NCBI GenBank assembly: GCA_013388675.1
Contig: JACAEW010000025.1
Coordinates: 1 to 47,828 of the forward strand
Source of the DNA: Syntrophaceae bacterium
GTDB taxonomy: Bacteria > Desulfobacterota > SM23-61
Reading direction: 5' to 3'
DNA length: 47,828 bases
The stretch's first letter is position 1; each line of letters opens with the position of its first letter. A model generated the notes under the pieces. It was given only the letters and a program-made list of their open reading frames with translations, did not search any database and was not told where the DNA came from. A program made the position numbers and the translations under genes. Positions 15,034 through 23,089 of the stretch are shown piece after piece.

Positions 15034-16062
15034 ATGGTTATCGTCATGAAGAACAACGCCGCCCCGGAACAGGTCCGCAAGGTGGTCGAGTGGATCGAGT
15101 CCGTCGGCTACAAGGCCCATCTTTCCCAGGGGGTGGAGAGGACCCTCATCGGGGCCATCGGGGACGGCCGGGGAAAGGAGCAGATCCAAGCCATGGTCTG
15201 CCTCCCGGGAGTGGAAAAGGTGGTCCCCATCCTGAAGCCCTACAAGCTCGCCAGCCGGGAATTTAAGCCAACGGACACGGTGGTCCGCGTGGGCGGCCTG
15301 GAAATCGGCGGGCCCCGATTGATCGTCATGGCCGGGCCCTGCACCGTGGAGAGCGAAGAGCAGCTCATGGAAAGCGCCTACGTGGTGAAAAAGGGCGGAG
15401 CCCATATCCTGCGGGGCGGCGCCTTCAAGCCGCGGACCTCCCCTTACAGCTTCCAGGGGATGGAAGAAGAGGGTCTGCGTCTTCTGAAAAAGGCCGGGGA
15501 AAGAACCGGGATGCCGGTGGTGACCGAGGTCATGAACACGACCGAGGTGGACCTGGTGGAGGAGTACTCCGACATCCTCCAAATCGGCGCCCGCAACGTG
15601 CAGAACTTCGCCCTCTTGAAGAAGGTCGGCCAGGCCCGCAAACCCGTCCTTCTAAAGAGGGGGATGATGACCACCCTGGAGGAGCTTCTGATGTCGGCCG
15701 AATACGTTCTCTCCGCGGGCAACACCCGGGTCATCCTCTGCGAAAGGGGGATCCGGACCTTCGAGACCGCCACCCGCAACACCCTCGACCTGAGCGCCGT
15801 CGTGGTCCTCAAGGAGTGTTCCCACCTGCCGGTGATCGTCGATCCCAGCCATGCCACGGGTCATTGGAAATACGTCACCCCGCTGGCCCGGGCCGCCGTG
15901 GCCGTAGGGGCCGACGGGCTCCTCATCGAAGTCCACCCGGAGCCGGAAAAAGCGATCTGCGACGGCATCCAGTCGTTGAGGCCGGAAAAGTTCTACCAGC
16001 TCATGGACGACGTGTCCCTTCTCGAGCGGACCCTGAGAAAGGAGGTCCAAAAGCTCCCATGA
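15034..16062 (+). CDS. aroF: 3-deoxy-7-phosphoheptulonate (DAHP) synthase, AroAI-beta/KDOPS-like type with ferredoxin-like N-terminus
   Basis: A 342-residue enzyme that joins PEP and erythrose 4-phosphate, the first step of the shikimate pathway. Residues 1-75 ([18 protein letters not shown] to [12 protein letters not shown]) form the ferredoxin-like regulatory domain known from the Thermotoga enzyme. There it mediates feedback inhibition by Tyr or Phe. The barrel follows with [45 protein letters not shown] and [16 protein letters not shown] lies 8 nt before the ATG. It is the first enzyme gene of the aro-trp supercluster, and its stop overlaps the aroB start (ATGA). Expression is probably set by the leader peptide and hairpins upstream. 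Confidence 0.96.
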   Translation: MVIVMKNNAAPEQVRKVVEWIESVGYKAHLSQGVERTLIGAIGDGRGKEQIQAMVCLPGVEKVVPILKPYKLASREFKPTDTVVRVGGLEIGGPRLIVMAGPCTVESEEQLMESAYVVKKGGAHILRGGAFKPRTSPYSFQGMEEEGLRLLKKAGERTGMPVVTEVMNTTEVDLVEEYSDILQIGARNVQNFALLKKVGQARKPVLLKRGMMTTLEELLMSAEYVLSAGNTRVILCERGIRTFETATRNTLDLSAVVVLKECSHLPVIVDPSHATGHWKYVTPLARAAVAVGADGLLIEVHPEPEKAICDGIQSLRPEKFYQLMDDVSLLERTLRKEVQKLP

Positions 16063-17152
16063 ATCGCCTGCAAGTGAACTTGAACAGAGTCTCCTCTTCT
16101 TCCTACGAGGTCTTCATCGGTCATCAGATCATGGACCGCATGGCTCTCCTCCTTTCCCGCAAAGGCTGGCCTCGCCGGTACTTTGCGATCACGGATTCCA
16201 ACGTATCCGCCCTTCACGGGGAAAGGGTCCTGGCCATCCTCGGGAGCCTGGGGCTCCAGGTGGAAAAGCTGGAATTCGAGGGAGGGGAGGCCCGAAAGAG
16301 CATTCACACCTGCACCGTTCTGGCGGAACGGTTGATGGAGCAAGGTGCCGACCGGACCTCGGCCCTCATCGCCCTGGGGGGCGGCGTGGTGGGCGATCTC
16401 ACCGCCTTCCTCGCCTCCATCTACATGAGGGGAATTCCCCACGTGCAGGTTCCCACCACCATTCTCGCCCAGGTGGACAGCAGCATCGGCGGCAAAACCG
16501 CCGTGGACCTTCCCGCGGCCAAAACCTCCTGGGGACCTTCACCCAGCCCAAGGCGGTGTTGATCGACCTGGCCTTTCTGGAGACGCTTCCCGACCGGGAG
16601 TTCACCAACGGGCTGGCGGAAATCGTCAAGTACGGGATCATCGACGATCCAGAATTTCTGGCTGAGCTGGCCGCGGGGGCCGAAGCCCTGCGGCGACGGG
16701 ACCCCGTCTTTTTGGAGGGGGTTATCTCCAAATCCTGCCGGATCAAAAAGGGGATCGTGGAAAGCGACGAAACGGACCGGGGGCTGCGCCGCATCCTCAA
16801 CTTCGGACACACCCTGGGCCATGCCATCGAGGCCGAATCCGGGTTTGTCGTGTCCCACGGGGAGGCCGTATCGATGGGGATGTGCGCGGCCGTCCTTCTT
16901 TCCGAACGGTTGAAGTACCTGTCTCCCGGGGACGGGGAGAGAATCCTCTCCGTCATCCAGGCCCTGGGCCTTCCGGTGCGAATCCCCGCTTCCCTGGACA
17001 CGGAATCCCTCCTGCGGGGTTTGAGAAAGGATAAGAAAAAAGAGGGCGACAAGATTCATTTCATTCTCCTGAAGAAGCCGGGGCAGCCCTTCGTGAATGG
17101 AGGGGTTCCCCTGCCTTTGGTGGCGGAAATCATCGAGGGCCTGAAAGCATGA
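16059..17152 (+). pseudogene. aroB: 3-dehydroquinate synthase, interrupted by a one-base frameshift
   Basis: Converts DAHP to 3-dehydroquinate using NAD and a divalent metal. The first frame (16059-16562) starts [11 protein letters not shown] and holds ALGGGVVGDLTAFLASIYMRG and PTTILAQVDSSIGGKTAVD. The rest, from TQPKAVLIDLAFLETLPDREF through NGLAEIVKYGII, NFGHTLGHAIE and SHGEAVSMGM, is in the frame of 16556-17152. The junction reads CCAAAACCTCCTGGGG at 16519-16534. The family sequence GKNLLGTF needs one more A in the run at 16521-16524, so a single-base deletion explains the shift. With it restored, the protein has about 364 residues, normal for AroB. Both parts are otherwise intact, so a sequencing error is as likely as a real mutation. 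Confidence 0.9.
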
Positions 17153-18228
17153 AGAGAAAGACGGTAGAACAAATCCGGAAAGAAATCGCCAGCCGGGACC
17201 GGGAGATTCTCCGGCTGCTCAACCAACGAAGCTCCCTGGCCCAGGAGATGGGCCGAATCAAGGGACGGTTGGGCAAAGAGGTCTACGACCCCTCCCAGGA
17301 GGCCCGCATCCTCTCCTCCCTGGCCGATTTCAACGAAGGGCCCTTGCCGGATGAGGCCTTGAACAACATCTACCGGGAGATTTTCTCTTCCTCCCGGATG
17401 CTGCAGTCGCCCCCGACCGTGGCCTGCCTGGGACCCGAGGCCTCTTTTTCCCATCTGGCCGCTCTCGCCCGATTCGGAAGAAGCTCCCCCATCGTCCTGG
17501 AAAAAACCATCGGTCAGGTCTTCGACCAACTGGAAAAAGGAAAGGTTTCTTTCGGGCTGGTTCCCTTCGAGAATTCGCTCGAGGGATCGGTCAAGATGAC
17601 CCTTGACCGGATGATCTCCACCCCCTTGAAGGTCCGGGCTGAGGTTTTCCTTAGGGTCTCCCACTGCTTGATGTCCCGCGGCCAAGGAACGGAAATCAAG
17701 AAGGTCTATTCCCACCCCCAAGCCCTGGCCCAGTGCCGGGAATGGCTGGCCCGGAACCTTCCCCACGCCGAGGCGGTGGCTACAGACAGCACGGCCACCG
17801 CCGCCCTGCGGGTCCGGGAGGACCCGGATGGAGCCGCCATCGCTAGCTCCCTGGCCGCCAAAGTTTACGGTCTTAACCTTTTGGCCGAGGGGATCGAGGA
17901 CCATCCCATGAATATCACCCGCTTCCTGGTCCTGGGGAACGGGGAGAGCAGGCCCACGGGCCGGGACAAGACTTCGATTTTATTCGGCACCCCCCATGTC
18001 CCCGGGGCCCTTCACGGGACCCTCGGCCCCTTTGCCAAAGCCGGGATCAACCTGCTCCGGATTGAATCCTATCCCCTCCGGGAAAGAGTATGGGAATACC
18101 TCTTCTTCGCTGATTTCGGAGGACACTTGCAAGATAAGAAGGTGCGCGACTGCCTCCGCAAGGTGGAAAAGAAAACGGTCTTCCTCAAAGTCCTGGGGTC
18201 CTATCCGAAGGGGGACGACCGCCGATGA
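17149..18228 (+). CDS. pheA: Bifunctional chorismate mutase / prephenate dehydratase (P-protein)
   Basis: A 359-residue fusion. Residues about 1-90 are an AroQ-type chorismate mutase helix bundle (EQIRKEIASRDREILRLLNQ, GRIK). Residues about 95-275 are prephenate dehydratase (VACLGPEASFSHLAALARFG, PFENSLEGSV, ending in NITRFLVLG with the catalytic Thr-Arg-Phe). Residues about 280-355 are an ACT domain, with GALHGTLGPF and RIESYPLR as the usual Phe-binding GAL and ESRP segments (ESYP here). It makes phenylpyruvate from chorismate and is expected to be feedback-inhibited by Phe. The ATG overlaps the aroB stop region by 4 nt, and its end overlaps aroD by ATGA. Confidence 0.96.
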   Translation: MKRKTVEQIRKEIASRDREILRLLNQRSSLAQEMGRIKGRLGKEVYDPSQEARILSSLADFNEGPLPDEALNNIYREIFSSSRMLQSPPTVACLGPEASFSHLAALARFGRSSPIVLEKTIGQVFDQLEKGKVSFGLVPFENSLEGSVKMTLDRMISTPLKVRAEVFLRVSHCLMSRGQGTEIKKVYSHPQALAQCREWLARNLPHAEAVATDSTATAALRVREDPDGAAIASSLAAKVYGLNLLAEGIEDHPMNITRFLVLGNGESRPTGRDKTSILFGTPHVPGALHGTLGPFAKAGINLLRIESYPLRERVWEYLFFADFGGHLQDKKVRDCLRKVEKKTVFLKVLGSYPKGDDRR

Positions 18229-18998
18229 TTTGCGTATCGGTCATGGCCGGGAGCAACCACGAGGCGATACGCATGATGAAGCGGGGGTTCGCCCTGGCCG
18301 ATATGGTCGAGCTCCGTTTGGACCGGATTGTCCGCCCGGCCCTTCCTGCCCTGATAAAGGCCCGGGAAGGAACCCTTCTGGTCACCAACCGGCGCAAGGA
18401 GGAAGGGGGTTTTTTTGAAGGCTCCGAGAAGGACCGCGTGGGTTTGCTCGCCCAGGCCGCGAACCTGGGAGCGGATTACCTGGACGTGGAAGCCGGCACG
18501 GGAAAACAGGGGATTGGCCGGCTGAAGGCCGAAATCGGGGCCAAGGCTACCCGGATGATCGTCTCCCACCATGATTTTCAGAGAACCCCCCCCTGGAACG
18601 GCCTGGTCAGAAGGCTTGACGCCTGCCGGGCTTACGGGGCGCACGCGGTAAAGATCGTCACCTTGGCCCGGTCGATGGAAGACAATATCCGGCTCATGCG
18701 CATCATCCCCAGGTCCCTGGCACAGGGGCAGCCCATCATCGCTTTCTGCATGGGCCCCCTGGGGCGGGTCAGCCGTATTCTCGCTCCCCTCCTGGGTTCG
18801 TTCCTAACCTATGTCAGCCTTCGGAAGGGAGCCGAGTCCGCGCCCGGGCAATTCACCGTGGGAGAGATGCGAAAAATCATGGGCCTCCTGGGTTTTGAGG
18901 ATTCCCGGATTCGTCGCCCCCTCGGGGCCGGGAGTTCCAGGGCGTCCAGACAGGCAAAGCCCGAAGGAGAAAGGTTGAGGCCTGGCCAGCAATCGTAG
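18225..18998 (+). CDS. aroD: 3-dehydroquinate dehydratase, type I
   Basis: A 257-residue Schiff-base class I enzyme converting 3-dehydroquinate to 3-dehydroshikimate. It begins MICVSVMAGSNHEAI. Visible motifs are MVELRLDRI, IVSHHDFQRTP with the catalytic His, HAVKIVTLARS with the Schiff-base Lys, and FCMGPLGRVSRILAPLLGS near the end. The catalytic fold ends near residue 230. The last 20-odd residues (SRASRQAKPEGERLRPGQQS) look non-homologous, and the TAG stop lies inside a dispersed palindrome at 18995-19022. The ATGA overlap with pheA indicates translational coupling. Confidence 0.95.
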   Translation: MICVSVMAGSNHEAIRMMKRGFALADMVELRLDRIVRPALPALIKAREGTLLVTNRRKEEGGFFEGSEKDRVGLLAQAANLGADYLDVEAGTGKQGIGRLKAEIGAKATRMIVSHHDFQRTPPWNGLVRRLDACRAYGAHAVKIVTLARSMEDNIRLMRIIPRSLAQGQPIIAFCMGPLGRVSRILAPLLGSFLTYVSLRKGAESAPGQFTVGEMRKIMGLLGFEDSRIRRPLGAGSSRASRQAKPEGERLRPGQQS

Positions 18999-19022
18999 AG
19001 GCGATTCATGAATCGCCCTTAC
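18995..19022. repeat. Dispersed palindrome, GGCGATTCATGAATCGCC family, copy 1
   Basis: GTAGAGGCGATTCATGAATC followed by GCCCTTAC. The first bases supply the aroD stop codon (TAG, 18996-18998). Related copies lie at 19895-19923, 29063-29090 and 36621-36645. Confidence 0.85.
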
Positions 19023-19078
19023 ACAGGCCTTGTGACGTGGATGCTTACAAATTGCCGATTGTTGCTCAAGGATCCGTT

Positions 19079-19912
19079 ATGCCTGAAAAACCACGACTCT
19101 TTGCCCTGTTCGGAAATCCCGTGGGCCACAGCCTTTCCCCATTGATACATAACGCGGCCTATGAGGCAATGAATCTTTCAGCCCAATACATCGCCCTGGC
19201 CGTGCCCGATGGGAAAACGGCGTTGCATCGGATGCGGGAGATGGGGATCGAGGGGGCCAGCGTGACCATCCCCCTGAAAACCGCCATCATGGCTCAGCTG
19301 GATGAAATTGACGACAACTCCCACGCTATCGGCGCGGTCAACACCCTTTGGGCCCGGGAAGGAAGAATCCTCGGGGGCAACACCGATTGGGCCGGGTTCA
19401 CCCGGAGCCTGAAAGAGCATTTTGATTTGCGGGGCAAGACCTTTGCCATCCTGGGCTCCGGGGGCGCCGCCCGGGCCGCGGTCTTCGGCATCCGGCGGGA
19501 AGGGGGATATCCCACCGTCTTCTCCCGTAACCCTGAAACGGGTATCGCCCTGGCTCAGGATTTCCATTGCCCTTACCGGCCTCTATCCGACCTGGAAAAG
19601 GTGGAAGCCCACTGCCTGGTCAACACCACTCCGGTGGGGATGTCTCCAAATGCGGCGGGGATCCCGGTTCCGCCCGCAATCCTGTCCCGCTTTGCGTGGG
19701 TAATGGACCTGGTATACAACCCCTTGAGAACCAGGCTCCTGCGGGAAGCGGAGGAGGCCGGATGCGGCGTGATCACCGGCCTTCCCATGCTCGTCCACCA
19801 GGGCGCCGAGCAGGTCCGGGTCTGGACCGGGAAAGAGCCCCCGGTCGGTTTGATGCATCGAGTTGCGGAAGAGGAGCTCCTGCGGCGGTCTGCAGATAGG
19901 GGCGATTCATGA
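19079..19912 (+). CDS. aroE: Shikimate dehydrogenase (NADP-dependent)
   Basis: A 277-residue enzyme reducing 3-dehydroshikimate to shikimate. The N-terminal substrate domain has GNPVGHSLSPLIHNAAYEA (Ser-x-Ser shikimate contact), VTIPLKTAIM with catalytic Lys, GAVNTLW and NTDWAGF with catalytic Asp. The Rossmann part has AILGSGGAARA; MLVHQGAEQVRVWTG completes the domain. ATG 19079 has AGGA 8 nt upstream and gives MPEKPRLFALFGNP. A GTG at 19037 would add 14 residues and is less likely. The final codons (DRGDS and stop TGA) are encoded by a dispersed palindrome, so the natural C-terminus has been replaced or extended. Confidence 0.94.
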   Translation: MPEKPRLFALFGNPVGHSLSPLIHNAAYEAMNLSAQYIALAVPDGKTALHRMREMGIEGASVTIPLKTAIMAQLDEIDDNSHAIGAVNTLWAREGRILGGNTDWAGFTRSLKEHFDLRGKTFAILGSGGAARAAVFGIRREGGYPTVFSRNPETGIALAQDFHCPYRPLSDLEKVEAHCLVNTTPVGMSPNAAGIPVPPAILSRFAWVMDLVYNPLRTRLLREAEEAGCGVITGLPMLVHQGAEQVRVWTGKEPPVGLMHRVAEEELLRRSADRGDS

Positions 19913-19923
19913 ATCGCCCCTAC
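19895..19923. repeat. Dispersed palindrome, GGCGATTCATGAATCGCC family, copy 2
   Basis: GATAGGGGCGATTCATGAAT followed by CGCCCCTAC. It supplies the aroE stop TGA (19910-19912) and an overlapping in-frame ATG (19909) for the aroA frame. Confidence 0.88.
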
Positions 19924-19956
19924 GAACCACCCGGCAAAAAGGAACTGCAATCAGAA

Positions 19957-21225
19957 ATGTCCGAACCGATCGAAATCCGACCCGTTTCCGGAATCCATGC
20001 CTCCGTCCGCGTGCCGGGCTCCAAAAGCTATACCCAAAGGGCCCTGATCATTGCCTCGCTGGCCGAAGGGAAGTCCTTCCTCCGAGGTCCCCTGATCTCC
20101 GAGGATACGGAGTACTTGAGCGAGGCGCTGCGAGTCCTCGGCGCGGATATCCTCCTTTCGGGCCAGGACCTCGCCATAACCGGGACGGGAGGAAGGCTCT
20201 CCCCTCCGGGACGACCGATCTATCTGGGGAATAACGGAACCGCCGCCCGATTTCTCCTCGGCATGGTCTCATTGGGGAACGGAGATTACCATCTCAGCGG
20301 GTCCTCCCGTCTTTGCCAGAGGCCGGTGAAACCCCTCTTGGACGCACTCCTCTCCTTGGGAGGCTCCTTTACCTGCGAGGGAGAACAGGGGTTTCTTCCC
20401 CTGACCGTCCATGCTCGAGGAATCCGGGGCGGGCAAGCCGCCTTTGCCGATGCGGAAAGCAGCCAATACATTTCTTCCTTGCTGATCTGCTCTCCCTTCG
20501 CTTCGGGCGACGTGGAAATTATGGTGCGGGGTTCGTTGGCCTCCCGTCCCTACGTGAACCTAACTCTAAAGACCATGAAAGATTTCGGGGTCAGTGCGGA
20601 AAGGGTTGGGGAAAATCGCTTCCGAGTGCGAAGCGGTCAACGCTACTGCGGAACTGATTATGCCGTCGAGGGCGATGCTTCCAGCGCATCCTATTTTTTC
20701 CTGGCCGCCGCCCTCAGTCGAGGGTCGGTCCGAGTCTCCCCGCTGACCCGCGACACCCTCCAGGGAGACGGAAATTTTCTTACCCTGCTGGAAAAGCTGG
20801 GGTGTACCGTTTCTTCCCGGGAATCCTGGGTCGAGGTGAAAGGAAACCCCCTGAGGGCTGGAGAATTCGTTTTCGACATGGGTGATATACCGGACATGGT
20901 TCCCACCCTGGCCGTTCTTTCCGCCGTTCGTCCGGGCCGGACCGTCATCCGCAACGTGGCCCACCTGCGGATCAAAGAGAGCAACCGTTTGGAGGCGCTG
21001 GCCAGGGAACTTGCCAAGACCGGGATCCGGGTGGAGGAAAGGGAGGATGGATTGGTCATCGAAGGGGGCAGGCCCCGGGGGGCGGAGATCGAGACGTACG
21101 ACGACCACCGCATCGCCATGAGCTTTGCCGTACTCGGACTCGCAGTCCCGGGCATGCGCATTCGCAACGGGAGTTGCGTGGGCAAATCTTTTCCCGGCTT
21201 CTGGAAAGAACTGGGGAAGCTGTAA
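19957..21225 (+). CDS. aroA: 3-phosphoshikimate 1-carboxyvinyltransferase (EPSP synthase)
   Basis: A 422-residue enzyme joining PEP to shikimate 3-phosphate. Motifs: RVPGSKSYTQRALIIASLAE with the shikimate-phosphate-binding Lys-Ser, LGNNGTAARFLLG (PEP site), SSRLCQRPVKPLLDALLSLG, then VEGDASSASYFFLAAA and VRNVAHLRIKESNRLEAL-like (here RNVAHLRIKESNRL), and TYDDHRIAM near the end. The start chosen is MSEPIEIRPVSG at 19957. An upstream in-frame ATG at 19909 falls inside a dispersed palindrome and would add 16 residues of repeat-derived sequence. It sits 12 nt before the shikimate kinase gene, as part of the cluster. Confidence 0.95.
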   Translation: MSEPIEIRPVSGIHASVRVPGSKSYTQRALIIASLAEGKSFLRGPLISEDTEYLSEALRVLGADILLSGQDLAITGTGGRLSPPGRPIYLGNNGTAARFLLGMVSLGNGDYHLSGSSRLCQRPVKPLLDALLSLGGSFTCEGEQGFLPLTVHARGIRGGQAAFADAESSQYISSLLICSPFASGDVEIMVRGSLASRPYVNLTLKTMKDFGVSAERVGENRFRVRSGQRYCGTDYAVEGDASSASYFFLAAALSRGSVRVSPLTRDTLQGDGNFLTLLEKLGCTVSSRESWVEVKGNPLRAGEFVFDMGDIPDMVPTLAVLSAVRPGRTVIRNVAHLRIKESNRLEALARELAKTGIRVEEREDGLVIEGGRPRGAEIETYDDHRIAMSFAVLGLAVPGMRIRNGSCVGKSFPGFWKELGKL

Positions 21226-21236
21226 GGGGATAGCCC

Positions 21237-21911
21237 ATGAATCTTATCCTCATCGGGTTGCGCGCATCGGGAAAGACATCGGTAGGAAAGAAACTCTCCC
21301 GCCTTCTTGGATTTTCCTTCTACGACACCGACGAACTGATCCGGCGGCAGACCGGGAAGACGGTGCGGGAAATGGTCCAGGAAGGTGGATGGCCGGGCTT
21401 CCGCCGGGCCGAAAGGGAGGTCATCGCCGGCCTTGCGGGAAAAGAAGAGTCGGTCATTGCGCTGGGGGGCGGGGCGGTCCTGGACCCCGCCAATGTGGAG
21501 GCCTTAAAGCCCCGGGGCTTTTTCATCTGGCTTCAGGCCGAGAGAGAAACGATCCAAGAACGTCTGCAAGGAGACCGGGGAAGCGCCGAACAGAGGCCCC
21601 CTCTTTCCGGTTCAGCGGACGGGGGCGAAGAAGAAATCCGGAAACGGCGGATTCCCTTCTATGAAGCAGTCGCCGACCTGACCTTTGATACAACCGGGCT
21701 AAGCGTCGAAGGCGTGGCGGAAGAAATTTTCTCGGCCGTAAAAAATCGGGGTCTTTCGGGCCGGGGCAAGGGCGGGTCGCGCACCGCCCCTACGGATTCT
21801 GGCCGAAGGCTCTCTTTTTCCGCGCAGGGTCGCGGAAAAAGCCTGGGTTCTTCGGGCGATGAATCCGCCGAAGATGGAATGGGAGAGGCGAAATGTCCGG
21901 AAATACGCTAG
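21237..21911 (+). CDS. aroK: Shikimate kinase with repeat-derived C-terminal tail
   Basis: Phosphorylates shikimate at the 3-OH. Core residues 1-170 show the P-loop GLRASGKTS (7-15), DTD (30-32), shikimate-binding Arg in GFRRAE (about 56), IALGGGAVLD, the lid Arg in EQRPPLS, and RIPFYEAVADLTFDT. The usual kinase ends near residue 172. The remaining 50 residues (from GKGGSRTAPTDSG onward) are the translation of a dispersed element at 21766-21870, so the C-terminus is an accident of repeat insertion. It overlaps the aroC start by 19 nt. This is the canonical kinase of the window; a divergent paralogue lies at 37616. Confidence 0.94.
   Translation: MNLILIGLRASGKTSVGKKLSRLLGFSFYDTDELIRRQTGKTVREMVQEGGWPGFRRAEREVIAGLAGKEESVIALGGGAVLDPANVEALKPRGFFIWLQAERETIQERLQGDRGSAEQRPPLSGSADGGEEEIRKRRIPFYEAVADLTFDTTGLSVEGVAEEIFSAVKNRGLSGRGKGGSRTAPTDSGRRLSFSAQGRGKSLGSSGDESAEDGMGEAKCPEIR
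21766..21870. repeat. Composite dispersed palindromic element inside the aroK 3' end
   Basis: GGGCGGGTCGCGCACCGCCC plus CTACGG, followed by CTTTTTCCGCG and CGCGGAAAAAG arms around a short loop, then CCTGGGTTCTTCGGGCG. Read in reverse it matches 3871-3963 over most of its length. It encodes about 35 of the terminal residues of AroK. Confidence 0.8.
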
Positions 21912-22945
21912 GGGTGCTCTTTCGGGTAACGACCTGGGGAGAATCTCACGGCCCGGCCGTGGGAGCGGTCGTGGACGGTTGCCCTCCCGGCCTCGAACTG
22001 GGCGCCGATGAAATCCAACGGCAGCTCGACCGGCGAAGACCCGGAACCGGTTCGGGAATTTCGCCCCGGCAGGAAGAAGACCGGGTGGAAATTCTTTCGG
22101 GGGTCCACCGGGGACTGACAATCGGAACCCCCATCGCCCTTCTCATTCGCAACCGGGAAGCGAAAAGCCGGGACTATGAATCCCTGGAAGATATTTTTCG
22201 CCCGGGGCACGGAGATTGGACCTACTTCAAGAAATACGGCCTCCGGGACCCCCGCGGGGGCGGGCGGGCTTCGGGGCGGGAAACAGCGGCCCGCGTGGCC
22301 GCTGGAGCCGTGGCCCGAAAAGTCATCTCCCGGGCGGGAATCGAGGTCTATGCGTTTACTTTCGAACTGGGCGGAATCGCCGTCGAGGATTTTTCCCCGG
22401 CGGAAATCGGAAAAAACGGATTGCTCTGCCCCGATTGCCGGGCGGCAAAAAGAATGGCTGAAAAGATCGAGGCCGCCGGGGCCGAAGGGGATTCTCTGGG
22501 CGGCATCGTGGAGGTCCGGGTCACCGGTTGCCCGCCCGGCCTGGGAGAGCCCGTCTTCGACAAAATGGATGCCGACCTGGCGAAGGCGCTCATGAGCCTG
22601 GGCACGGTGAAAGGAGTCGAAATCGGCGCCGGATTCGAAGCCCCCCGGATGAAAGGTTCCGTGTCCAACGACGCCATGGTTCCGGGTGGCTTCAAGACCA
22701 ATCACGCGGGAGGGGTCCTGGCCGGAATTACCAACGGAGAGGAGATCGTGATTCGGGCGGCCTGCAAGCCCATTCCCTCCATCCGGAAGGAGCAGGAGAC
22801 CTTTGACCTCCACGGAAACCCGCGCCGGATTTCCGTCGGGGGAAGGCACGACGTCTGTGTCATCCCCCGGATCATACCGGTATGTGAAGCTATGGTCTGC
22901 ATCGTCCTGGCCGACCATCTCTTGCGGCAAAAATCGATTTCCTAA
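21893..22945 (+). CDS. aroC: Chorismate synthase
   Basis: A 350-residue, FMN-dependent enzyme converting EPSP to chorismate, the branch point for Phe, Tyr and Trp. It begins MSGNTLGVLFRVTTWGESHG, the conserved GESHG region. Visible motifs are DGCPPGLEL, RRRPGTGSG, DYESLEDIFRPGHGDWTY, the Arg-rich GGGRASGRETAARVAAGAVA, and the C-terminal SIRKEQETFDL and GRHDVCVIPR. Length is normal. The start lies within the extended aroK frame, so it is translated in an overlapping frame. The large opposite-strand frame here is a shadow. Confidence 0.97.
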   Translation: MSGNTLGVLFRVTTWGESHGPAVGAVVDGCPPGLELGADEIQRQLDRRRPGTGSGISPRQEEDRVEILSGVHRGLTIGTPIALLIRNREAKSRDYESLEDIFRPGHGDWTYFKKYGLRDPRGGGRASGRETAARVAAGAVARKVISRAGIEVYAFTFELGGIAVEDFSPAEIGKNGLLCPDCRAAKRMAEKIEAAGAEGDSLGGIVEVRVTGCPPGLGEPVFDKMDADLAKALMSLGTVKGVEIGAGFEAPRMKGSVSNDAMVPGGFKTNHAGGVLAGITNGEEIVIRAACKPIPSIRKEQETFDLHGNPRRISVGGRHDVCVIPRIIPVCEAMVCIVLADHLLRQKSIS

Positions 22946-22979
22946 GGCCCGTGCCTCAGAACTTATCGTTAAATAAATG

Positions 22980-23041
22980 TCTGCGTATAAATCCCCCTTT
23001 GAAAAAATCCCCCCAACTCCCCTTATTTCAAAGGGGGGCAT
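22980..23041. repeat. Dispersed CCCCTTTGAAA...TTTCAAAGGGG inverted repeat
   Basis: AATCCCCCTTTGAAAAAATC and CCCTTATTTCAAAGGGGGGC form a long imperfect hairpin between aroC and tyrA. Related elements lie at 27434-27493 and in the 36296-36432 stretch. It may act as a weak processing or termination site inside the cluster. Confidence 0.7.
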
Positions 23042-23089
23042 ATTGATTTCGGACAAGTTGGTAGTTCGAGGAGAGAAGAAGGGTGGCCC

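Noticed and set aside
19909-19956. ATG at 19909 as the real aroA start
   Set aside because: It lies within a dispersed palindrome and adds 16 residues unlike EPSP synthase; MSEPIEIRP at 19957 fits the family.
21908-23056. 382-codon minus-strand ORF opposite aroC
   Set aside because: Antisense shadow of chorismate synthase, which has all conserved motifs.
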